Source: Bullifex porci
GTDB taxonomy: Bacteria; Spirochaetota; Spirochaetia; Sphaerochaetales; Sphaerochaetaceae
DNA length: 64,000 bases
Direction of reading: 5' to 3'
Assembly (NCBI RefSeq): GCF_009695635.1
Contig: NZ_VUNN01000004.1
Coordinates: forward strand, 105,248-169,247
A program made the translations under genes and the position numbers. Each line of letters opens with the position of its first letter. Position 1 is the stretch's first letter. The notes beneath the pieces are model-generated. The model was not told where the DNA came from and did no database searches. It saw only the letters and a list, made by a program, of their open reading frames with translations. Of the stretch, positions 43,440-51,122 are shown in pieces.

Positions 43440-45458
43440 ATGTACAGAGACGATGATGATGGTGATTTAGGATTAGGGCTTATTGGTTTAGGTATTGGTG
43501 CACTAATAGGGCTTGGTTCATATGCTTATTCAAAGTATAAAGAAAATCAAGAAGCTAAATATGCAAGTAAGCAGATAACTTATACACAAACAAATAAAAC
43601 ATATACTCCATCAGACTATGATAATTTACTTGATTTTAGTGAAGACTATATAGGTGCATTTCATACTTTATTCTGTAGATTTATTCCTGCTTTCGCTACA
43701 TATTTTTCCTCAATGGCAGCGATAGATATTTCTGAGAATACAGACTGTATCACTGAATATGAGCAAATAGTAATATCAGAATGGTTAGAAAAAGAAAATG
43801 AACAAACAGAATATGCTGGTTTATTCATAACTGAGACTATCAACCAGGTAAATGATTTATTAATGAATCAAAAAGAAAGAGGGAGCACCATTAAATTTCT
43901 TAAAGACCAATTTTGTTCAATTCATGATAACTATAATGATAAAGATCTTTTAAATGAAATTATAATCAAATATGCACTTATGCTCACAACCAGAATGGTT
44001 CCAGCAGCTTATTCATATAGCTTTAATGTGGCAAAGAAATGGGGAATGACTAAAAAAGATTTTACTAATATTGCAATTGAAGGAGGCTATAAAGAAAGTA
44101 GCATATCGTTCCCTAAATTACCATTGAAACCATCAGATCTTAATGACATTTTAGATTTCAATGAAGATCCTTTTTTCATCTATTATTTACGTAAAGAACA
44201 TCTATATTGCAGCCGTGTTGTTCCTGCTTTAGCCTCTTGTTTATGGGTTATGTCTGATATAGAGCACTATAGTTATGATAAAGAATATCTACAAATTCTA
44301 TTAGATGGCGGAATAAACATTAATACCTTTTCACCAGCATTCATCAAAGCTACTATTGATGCAGTTTATAAGAAGCGTAATCAGATAAATATAATTCTAT
44401 ATAAAATCAAGGATTATTTGGATAAACAAGAAACACTTAGAACTGCCATTCCATTCTTTGCTTTGTTATTGGGACCAAAAATTAATATTCAGTGTTTTAA
44501 TGTTTTTTTCCAAATCTTTGGCTACTCAACTGAAGAGATGAATGAAATATGCAACAATAGTGTAGCATATGACGGTATAGACTTTAACCAAATAGATGAG
44601 TTTAAAAAATACAGCAAAGATTATAAAGGTAAAATTACTGAATCCTTAGAAATATTAGGACTCTCAGCAGATGCAACTAAGGATGAAATAAATGCAGTTT
44701 GCATCTTTTGGCGGTCGCAAATGCGTTTTATAACGGCCGTTTTGCAGAGCATAACAGCCGCTCATTTTTGTTATTTGACCATAACCTATCGGGTTTTGAT
44801 TTTGATTGTGTAGTGCTTTGTAGCTCGCTTCATAATGGAGTTTGAGGAACCTCATTGTTAAGTATCATTACCTTCCTGCTATCTAGATTGAGCTATGAAC
44901 AAACAATAGTGTGCTCTTTTTCTATTCGTTATGATTTTCTAGTATCTTGAAAAGTATCTTAATCTCACTCTCGTCCTTGATTGTGTGAATCAAGAAATCG
45001 TCTAGAATAATCAGTTCCACTTGAGATACTTTTTCATCTTGCGGTAATTTTTATCGTAATCTTGCTATTTATTACTTACTATAAACTGTTAAATTATTTC
45101 ACTTCTAGATAGTGAAAGTGCATAGTGTTTGATAATGATATCCTTGTAATCCAGCATACATTATCCTCCTTAATAAATGTATTTTCATCCTTTAGAATAA
45201 ATACATCTATTATCATGGAGACATTGCTATTAATAAAAGAATAGGCGACCGTTTGGCTTCGCATTTCGACCGTTTGGCTCTACAAAGTAGGCTGTTAGCT
45301 TACGCCATATGCAAATAAAACATGCTTATAAAGTTTTATCTAGAAAATTCCATCCAGATACAATCCTTGGTAAGAATCTAGATGAAGCATTTATAGAATT
45401 TGCTTCTCAGAAGTTCAGAGAGATTAATGAGGCTTATAATTTCCTAATAAATTTATAG
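43440..45458 (+). pseudogene. DjlA-like gene (TerB-like plus J domain) interrupted by an insertion
   Basis: The N-terminus MYRDDDDGDLGLGLIGLGIG then ALIGLGSYAYSKY is a glycine-rich membrane anchor. A helical region with two similar blocks follows (YDNLLDFSEDYIGAFHTLFC and LNDILDFNEDPFFIYYLRKE), as in TerB-like repeats. The C-terminus starts a J domain, LEILGLSADATKDEI, which is cut at 44692. After the 621-bp element the missing part continues at 45314-45458: HAYKVLSRKFHPDTILG, containing the HPD tripeptide, then FREINEAYNFLINL. Joining the two at the duplicated AATAAA gives a normal DnaJ-type domain. As it stands the gene encodes 457 residues with a foreign tail and no HPD, so any DnaK contact is lost. 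The ATG at 43440 has GGAG six bases upstream. Confidence 0.85.
44693..45313. mobile_element. internally deleted IS21-family element (621 bp)
   Basis: The element runs 5'-TGCAG...ATGCA-3', the TG...CA ends of IS21, and is flanked by a 6-bp duplication AATAAA (44687-44692 and 45314-45319). On the minus strand an IstA-like start, MLDYKDIIIKHYALSLS, begins at 45157 after AGGAGG and stops after 22 codons. Next come IstB-like pieces: VELIILDDFLIHTIKDESEI (44922-45029, with the Walker B LDD) and MKRATKHYTIKIKTR (44786-44833). Thus the centre of istA and the start of istB are deleted. Both ends carry related short repeats (GGTCG..AAATGCG) like IS21 terminal multiple repeats. It cannot transpose by itself. 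Confidence 0.8.
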
Positions 45459-45473
45459 CCACAGAAAACTCAT

Positions 45474-46243
45474 TTACTGTTTACAACGTTTTCTTCTTGA
45501 ATCCCATTCATCCAATAGAGAGAAAGAATCGCTATTAATTGCTTGTAAGCATTCTTTCATATAACTTATTATTCCCTCGTTAAATTTACATTTTCCCCTA
45601 GCAGTAGGATGCGGAATATCAAAAATAATAGTTTTTGATTTGGGTTCATATAAGGAATCAATATTTTCTGAGTATCTATCTATACAAAAGAATTTAATTT
45701 CTTCTCTTAAGCTAGACCAAGGATTCCATAAACTATATCTCCCCTCAAAAATACTTTCTGCTATGATAATCTGAGGGTTTATTTCTTTGATTTGATTAAA
45801 AATAAATTTATAGTTGAGAACTGTTGCCCAATGAATTTCTTTCAAATTCTCTTTTGAAGTTTTAAGTCTTGGATATTTTTTTAGATTTATCCATGCAACC
45901 GAATTCAAAGCATTTTCCACATTTTGAAAGCCTAAAAGCTCTTTTGTCATTTTAGCATTATATGATAATGCTGAATTTCCTTTAGGATTACTACCGAAAG
46001 TTTTAATAGCACCAATAAGACCTGTTTCTTTATATATAGATAAATCTTGTTCTGTTTTACAATATGGTTCATGAGCTATAAAAAGAATTTTATAATTTGC
46101 TTTATTATAGCTTTCAAAATCAACGATTCCTTCAAAACCTTTTTGAGTAATTAATTTTTAAATCCTGATTCTTTTTCTATAAAAGCACTATCAATATGGC
46201 TATTCTTATAATTATCAAATTGCTCATTCCAGTCTTGAGACAT
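45474..46243 (-). pseudogene. frameshifted hypothetical protein, possible uracil-DNA glycosylase fold
   Basis: Translation from the ATG at 46243 gives MSQDWNEQFDNYKNSHIDSA and stops after 31 codons. A one-base gain in the run of five A (plus-strand T at 46155-46159) restores a frame of about 256 residues, including NYKILFIAHEPYCKTEQDLS, WINLKKYP, IIIAESIFEGRYS and FDIPHPTARGKCKFN. The order of an early hydrophobic strand with EP, a middle IIIAES and a late HP motif recalls the uracil-DNA glycosylase superfamily, but this is a weak, unaided resemblance. The remaining open frame (45474-45950) covers the last 158 residues. It lies between the J-domain gene and the CRISPR-linked WYL genes. Confidence 0.6.
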
Positions 46244-46286
46244 TATTTAAACTCCTGCTTTAAAGTTTAAGACACTATTTAGTTAT

Positions 46287-47219
46287 CTATATAATAATTT
46301 GTTTTATTAGTCTCTTCTTGACAAGTTCAATAAAGCTTTGTGGCTCTACAACTTTAACAAACCTACCAAAAGAAAGAATATCAATTACAATTTCCTCCTC
46401 CATATCTTCATCATAATATATTTTTATTCTCCATTGATTATCAGATATTTGTTCAGCCTCTCTCTTAAGTGGGGAAAAGTGGAGTAATAATCGTTCTTTG
46501 GTTGCTCTTTCATCAGTAACCTCAAGTACTACGCTCTTCTGATTTATTTGCATATTATACTGATCAAAATTCGAACAGTAATCTCCAATTTCTACATCTT
46601 CAATACCAGACATTCTTAAATACCCAGTTTTTGAAACATCATCAATAAATCCTTCAAATATTCTAAACTTATCATTTTTTATTGAGTATTCAAGCTTAAT
46701 TGGGACACAAGAAAAAATACTTATCTTTCCACCTGTAGAGTGATATTTTAATTTTATATATCTTTTCTCTTTGATTGCTGATAAAACCTTCCTAAAACAG
46801 GTAATATAATTCTTATCATCATATGGATCACCATCATTATTTTGATCAAAAAACACAATATCTTCAAAATTAAATAATGTTCCACTCTCATCAATTGGTT
46901 TGATACTATCTATAAATAGTTTCATCCTTTTGTCAGCTATAATAGAATTAAGCCATTTTTTCTCTATAACTGTCATAGACCTATTAAATCTATTTTCTAA
47001 TGTAGAAATATATTTACCCGATTCTTCTTTTTCTATTAGTGGCCAGGATTTGTTAGCTACCAAACTATCATATATTCTTTCTGCATTGGCATCACCTATA
47101 GAATATTGATTTATAATATCTTTTATTTCACCTCTTGTAAGACCTTTTTTTTCAAGAGAAGCATTTATTATTAACCCTACAGTTCTAAAGTCAGAAGAAA
47201 AAACACTATCAAAAAGCAT
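46287..47219 (-). CDS. WYL domain protein, CRISPR-adjacent (second of pair)
   Basis: 310 residues. An N-terminal winged-helix-like region (RTVGLIINASLEKKGLTRGE, IKDIINQYSIGDANAERIYD) is followed by a WYL domain (KEKRYIKLKYHSTGGKISIF, SCVPIKLEYSIKNDKFRIFE) and a WCX part ending ILSFGRFVKVVEPQSFIEL. The ATG overlaps the stop of the upstream WYL gene, so the two form an operon and possibly a heteromer. They lie directly downstream of the CRISPR array on the same strand, so they could be transcribed through it. WYL proteins regulate several CRISPR systems, but the targets here are not known. Confidence 0.82.
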   Translation of the reverse strand: MLFDSVFSSDFRTVGLIINASLEKKGLTRGEIKDIINQYSIGDANAERIYDSLVANKSWPLIEKEESGKYISTLENRFNRSMTVIEKKWLNSIIADKRMKLFIDSIKPIDESGTLFNFEDIVFFDQNNDGDPYDDKNYITCFRKVLSAIKEKRYIKLKYHSTGGKISIFSCVPIKLEYSIKNDKFRIFEGFIDDVSKTGYLRMSGIEDVEIGDYCSNFDQYNMQINQKSVVLEVTDERATKERLLLHFSPLKREAEQISDNQWRIKIYYDEDMEEEIVIDILSFGRFVKVVEPQSFIELVKKRLIKQIII

Positions 47220-48453
47220 TATAATACTCCTTAAGGGCAGAAATATCTTCTTTTATTTCTTTTAAGAATAAAGAATCAGAAGAGGATATTGAGATAATTT
47301 TTCCATAGAATGTACGTATCCATGGAATCATGCTATAAGGACTTAATACATCATTTGTTATTAAATATAACGTTTCATCAATCTTTTTGATAACACAATT
47401 TCTTTTTTCTCTATTGATCCTTTTTAATATATAATCTTCATTTGAATTAATCTTTACAACAAATTCCACATGTTCAGTCTTCCATTCTTTTTTTATACTA
47501 GTGCCCCACATTTTATCATGATTATCTAGATAGAATTGCTTATGTATTAATGCCTTATCATCGATATTTTCTGTTTTAATATTATGCATTTTATCTAATC
47601 TAAAGAAAGCATATAGATTATTTTTATAGTTAAAACAAAATAAATATTGTCTTCCTTCACTAACGCTAGAATATATTTTTAATGGGTATACTAAAAAATG
47701 ATCATTACTCTCATGCTGAGTCAACGAATTATAATCAAATTCTATTTTTCTTGATGTTCTAATAGCATCTAAAGTAACACATAAAATATCAGCATCAAGT
47801 ACATGATTTAGATAATTATGTTTAAATACAAATAAATCTTCTTTCGATTTTTGATAATCTCTCTGTATTATTTCCCCAATAAAACCAGCAGGAAAAGCAT
47901 TTGAAAAGAATGATAAAGAATCCTTCAAGTAATTTAAATTTATTTCATTTTTTTCAATATAATACTCAAACCTATTTCCAATAATAATGGTTGAAACTAT
48001 ACCTAAAGACACAAGCTCTTCAAGTTTATTTCTTACTGTATCTGGGAAATATTTTTTTTGAGTTATATTACCATCAGAATCCTCATAGAAATTGTAATAT
48101 CTTTGTCTTAATTCTTCTGTTATTTCAGATATTTTCTTTGTCTTATTATCATGAAGTATATCAATTATGTGAAAATAAAAACTAATATCATTACTACTAT
48201 AACTTTTTATAAAAAAAATTTTATGTAATGGATTATTTTGATGCTTTCTTGCATCAACAGATATAAACTTCCTAGTTTTTCCTGCTTTCCTAATAATTTG
48301 AATATTCTCACATAACGCATTCTCAATTATTATACTTGCTCCTCTATAAAAAGAAGCAAGATATTCATCTTTAGTTTTACTACCATCGACATAGAAATTT
48401 AGAATTATTTCTCTAAGTCTTTCTAAGTCTCTAATACTCTCAGAGTATGCCAT
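47209..48453 (-). CDS. WYL domain protein, CRISPR-adjacent (first of pair)
   Basis: 414 residues. It has an N-terminal region of 100 residues without clear similarity, then a winged helix (FHIIDILHDNKTKKISEITE, PDTVRNKLEELVSLGIVS) and a WYL domain (IRTSRKIEFDYNSLTQHESN, YPLKIYSSVSEGRQYLFCFN, YFFRLDKMHN-like block). The C-terminus NDVLSPYSMIPWIRTFYGKI is the WCX segment. It begins 48 bp after the last CRISPR repeat (leader-distal end). No strong promoter was seen in this gap, which suggests dependence on array transcription or a weak promoter of its own. Confidence 0.82.
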   Translation of the reverse strand: MAYSESIRDLERLREIILNFYVDGSKTKDEYLASFYRGASIIIENALCENIQIIRKAGKTRKFISVDARKHQNNPLHKIFFIKSYSSNDISFYFHIIDILHDNKTKKISEITEELRQRYYNFYEDSDGNITQKKYFPDTVRNKLEELVSLGIVSTIIIGNRFEYYIEKNEINLNYLKDSLSFFSNAFPAGFIGEIIQRDYQKSKEDLFVFKHNYLNHVLDADILCVTLDAIRTSRKIEFDYNSLTQHESNDHFLVYPLKIYSSVSEGRQYLFCFNYKNNLYAFFRLDKMHNIKTENIDDKALIHKQFYLDNHDKMWGTSIKKEWKTEHVEFVVKINSNEDYILKRINREKRNCVIKKIDETLYLITNDVLSPYSMIPWIRTFYGKIISISSSDSLFLKEIKEDISALKEYYNAF

Positions 48454-48501
48454 ATTATCTCTCTTTTTCTTATAAATATACCATATAGAGATTATTAATA
48501 T

Positions 48502-49279
48502 TTAAAAATCCCTTTATACAGGTCGTCTATTAATAACCAGTGTGGATGGACAGTTGGTAAGAACAAGCCAATGAAGTCTAAATCCCTTTATACAGGTCAG
48601 CTATTAATAACAATGATTTTAAAGTATGAAGACTTTCTCGGGAAACTGTCTAAATCCCTTTATCCAGGTCAACTAATAATAACTTGTATACTGAAATTGG
48701 AGTAAAAAAGATGCAATTACATTGGTCTAAATCCCTTTATCCAGGTCAACTATTAATAACGACAATGCCGGTACAAATCTAGTAAGATTCGACACACAGT
48801 CTAAATCCCTTTATACAGGTCAGCTATTAATAACAATATGTTCAAGAAAGTATTAGAGATAGCCTTTGAAAAATTGTCTAAATCCCTTTATACAGGTCAG
48901 CTATTAATAACAATGATTTTAAAGTATGAAGACTTTCTCGGGAAACTGTCTAAATCCCTTTATACAGGTCAGCTATTAATAACTACAAAGTAGACGCAGA
49001 GAAGTTCTTCTTGTACTACGAGCGTCAAAATCCCTTTATACAGGTCAATTATTGATAACTTAATGGAGATATTTCTATCTGAGACGTTTCAAATGAGTCT
49101 AAATCCCTTTATACAGGTCAGCTATTAATAACTGAGAATGATTCATGTACAGATTGATGTAACTGCACCACTTTCTAAATTCCTTTATACAGGTCAACTA
49201 TTAATAACATGGTTACGAAGCGGAAGTCTCAGAGTATTATCTGGTCTAAATCCCTTTATACAGGTCAGCTATTAATAAC
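48502..49279 (-). CRISPR. CRISPR array, 11 repeats of 36 bp, 10 spacers
   Basis: Repeats start at 48502, 48576, 48648, 48725, 48799, 48876, 48948, 49024, 49097, 49173 and 49244. Spacers are 35-41 bp. Read on the minus strand the repeat begins GTTATTAATAGC and ends GGGATTTAGAC, so the last 8 bases, ATTTAGAC, resemble the ATTGAAAC handle of type I and III crRNAs. The repeat at 48502 is the most degenerate and the one at 49244 is perfect, so the leader is on the right and transcription is on the minus strand with the cas genes. Repeats at 49024 and 49173 carry point changes. Spacers 48612-48647 and 48912-48947 are identical. Confidence 0.98.
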
Positions 49280-49468
49280 TCTACCATTTACTTTTCCTTT
49301 CGTCAAAACTAATTATTATATTGAAAGTGCAGACGTGATAAAGATTAACCTAAAATTTTAATAATCCCATATTATTTGGTTCATATATTTAATTATCAGT
49401 TAATGAATTAGAATAAAGTGCCAATCAGAGTTTATTATTGGGAAAAATAAGGGAGTAATAGTTTAGCA
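49280..49468 (-). promoter_or_regulatory. CRISPR leader with promoter
   Basis: 189 bp of AT-rich sequence with no ORF, between the perfect first repeat and the cas2 remnant. On the minus strand TTTATC (49337-49342) and TATAAT (49315-49320) with a 16-bp spacer form a promoter about 28 bp before the first repeat. This supports minus-strand transcription of the array. Integration signals recognised by Cas1-Cas2 should lie in the first tens of bases next to 49279. Confidence 0.7.
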
Positions 49469-49769
49469 CTATATTATTTGAAAAGGACCAGTTTTGCTTA
49501 TTGAAATATATTTAAATCCAACATGTATGGATCTTTTTACTTGTTCTTCTCCGATTGGTATTATTAAAAGTTTATCTATTTTATCATCGATAAACTTAAA
49601 GCATTTATTAACTAATTTACTTTCTTCTACTTCATTTACAACTACCTCAATTACAGATTTTTGAATTCTTCTATTTGGAAACGTTTTAGTATTTGAGGTA
49701 TTTTTCTGCTACCAATTTTAGAAGATAAATCATAAATTTACAATATATCTTTTTTCCATAAGCCCTCAT
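49469..49769 (-). pseudogene. second cas2 gene, frameshifted
   Basis: Minus-strand frames from the ATG at 49769 to the TAG at 49469 join into a Cas2-like protein of about 95 residues. Pieces in order are MRAYGKKIYCKF, YDLSSKIGSRKIPQILKRF with the conserved Y-D, RRIQKSVIEVVVNEVEESKL, IDDKIDKLLIIPIGEEQ and VGFKYISISKTGPFQII. At least two frame changes separate them. RRIQKSV followed by an acidic residue, and the late IxxPI strand, are Cas2 signatures. It starts inside the stop of the intact cas2 (ATGA), so two cas2 genes were once translated in tandem. It appears inactive. Confidence 0.75.
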
Positions 49770-50041
49770 ATTAAAATAAATTGTTTAAATTTATTTATTC
49801 TATTTTGACAACCTAGATATAGTGTTTTATCAATCGATTCATTGTATAAAGGATATATAGACAATATTTCATTATGTTTACATATTGCATTAACGCTATG
49901 CAATATCTCCATTATCTTTGTATCATCACAATCAATACCAAAAACTGATTTTTGTATTCTCATTCCATGCTGTGATAAATACTTTGAAACCTTTTGTCGC
50001 ACTCTATTATCACATATATCATAACAAAATAACCAAAACAT
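49766..50041 (-). CDS. cas2: CRISPR-associated endonuclease Cas2
   Basis: 91 residues, usual for Cas2. The ferredoxin-like fold begins FWLFCYDICDNRVRQKVSKY with the family Asp at residue 8, then GMRIQKSVFGIDCDD and a late strand ILSIYPL. It dimerises and bridges Cas1 dimers in the spacer integration complex. Its ATG overlaps the cas1 stop (TAATG), showing tight co-translation. It is the last intact gene before the leader and array. Confidence 0.93.
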   Translation of the reverse strand: MFWLFCYDICDNRVRQKVSKYLSQHGMRIQKSVFGIDCDDTKIMEILHSVNAICKHNEILSIYPLYNESIDKTLYLGCQNRINKFKQFILI

Positions 50042-51042
50042 TATTTAACCTCAAAAGGAATATAAGATTCTATCTCTTTGTTAATGTAATGTTTATACAT
50101 CATTACCTGTTCCTCTAGTATCTTTTCATATGTTAGAACTTTATCTTTGTTAGGATAAAAGTGTTTTTGCTGTAATTTATTCTCAAATGCAGAAATAACA
50201 ATCTTTCGACCTTCTTCATTTAATAGGACACTTTCATCATCATAAATAAAATTATCCTCTTTTAATTGCCCAAGGTTTATCATTGAACATACTAACTGAT
50301 CAACAATTGGAGTTCTAAATTCTTCAACTAAATCACAGCTAAGAGAATCTCTACCATATTGTATTGAATGGAGACTTCCTATACTGATATCCAAACCATG
50401 AGATTTAATAAAAGATGAAATCTTATTAGTTAATATTGTATACAGAAAACTTAATGTTGTATTAACACAATCCTTAGGTGGATTTTTTGTTCTTTTTGAA
50501 AAACTAGCCCAGGGATATTTGAAGTTCTGTCCTAATATTTCAAAATAAGATTCAGCAGCCAGTCCCTCTATTCCTCTAATGGAATCAACGGTGCAAGCAT
50601 AATCAACATTGTTTATTAGCTTTTTCAGGAATGTAGTTGCATAATTACCTAAATTACTATCGATATTTCCATTTCTAATGAGTCTTTGTATAAAATGTCT
50701 TTCATTGATAATCTTACCCTTGACAATTGCCTTTGATGTTTTACAAACCCATTCTTGATCTTCTATCAAAAGATGTTGATTATGCCGTGTAATGCAATCT
50801 TTTGAACTTGATGCAGAATACAAGCCTAATACTTCCTTTCCCTTCATAAAGAAAACTTCAGTATCAGAAGATAATATTAAAGAAATAGCAGCACCTGTTA
50901 AACCAATATTACCCATTACTAACATTCTATCTACTTTATCTGGGTATATTGTTGTTTTATTACCATCAATCCCTTCAAAAATTAATGTTTTATTGCTTGC
51001 TTTTATTTTTCCTGCTTCTTTTGTTATATATGCTGTTAACAT
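50041..51042 (-). CDS. cas1: CRISPR-associated integrase Cas1
   Basis: 333 residues. The beta-sandwich N-terminus has GNIGLTGAAISLILSSDTEV and VFFMKGKEVLGLY. The catalytic domain has the metal-binding Glu in SIRGIEGLAAESYFE near residue 156, the His in IGSLHSIQYGRDSL near 226 and acidic residues in CDLVEEFRTPIVDQLV near 241. All three metal positions are kept, so it should be an active integrase. AAGGAGG lies five bases before the ATG but is buried in a 14-bp hairpin. Confidence 0.97.
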   Translation of the reverse strand: MLTAYITKEAGKIKASNKTLIFEGIDGNKTTIYPDKVDRMLVMGNIGLTGAAISLILSSDTEVFFMKGKEVLGLYSASSSKDCITRHNQHLLIEDQEWVCKTSKAIVKGKIINERHFIQRLIRNGNIDSNLGNYATTFLKKLINNVDYACTVDSIRGIEGLAAESYFEILGQNFKYPWASFSKRTKNPPKDCVNTTLSFLYTILTNKISSFIKSHGLDISIGSLHSIQYGRDSLSCDLVEEFRTPIVDQLVCSMINLGQLKEDNFIYDDESVLLNEEGRKIVISAFENKLQQKHFYPNKDKVLTYEKILEEQVMMYKHYINKEIESYIPFEVK

Positions 51043-51044
51043 AT

Positions 51045-51078
51045 AAACCTCCTTATGACGCTTTTCATAAAGAGGTTT
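51045..51078 (-). promoter_or_regulatory. RNA hairpin covering the cas1 ribosome binding site
   Basis: On the minus strand AAACCTCTTTATGA (51065-51078) pairs with TCATAAGGAGGTTT (51045-51058) over 14 bp with one U.G pair and a loop of AAAGCG. The right arm contains the cas1 Shine-Dalgarno AAGGAGG and ends two bases before the ATG. Closed, it would block ribosome entry. No U tract follows, so it is not a normal terminator. Confidence 0.75.
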
Positions 51079-51122
51079 AACATATCAATGAAATACTAAT
51101 ATGGAAATATTGTTACATTTCT

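Noticed and set aside
46232..46275. A fourth copy of the WYL palindrome (GTCTTGAGAC and TTTAAGACAC)
   Set aside because: Only half-sites match; the first lies within the start of a coding frame and the spacing differs from the three good sites.
48502..49279. Plus-strand transcription of the CRISPR array
   Set aside because: The degenerate repeat is at the left end, the repeat handle ATTTAGAC reads on the minus strand, and the promoter in the right-hand gap points leftwards.
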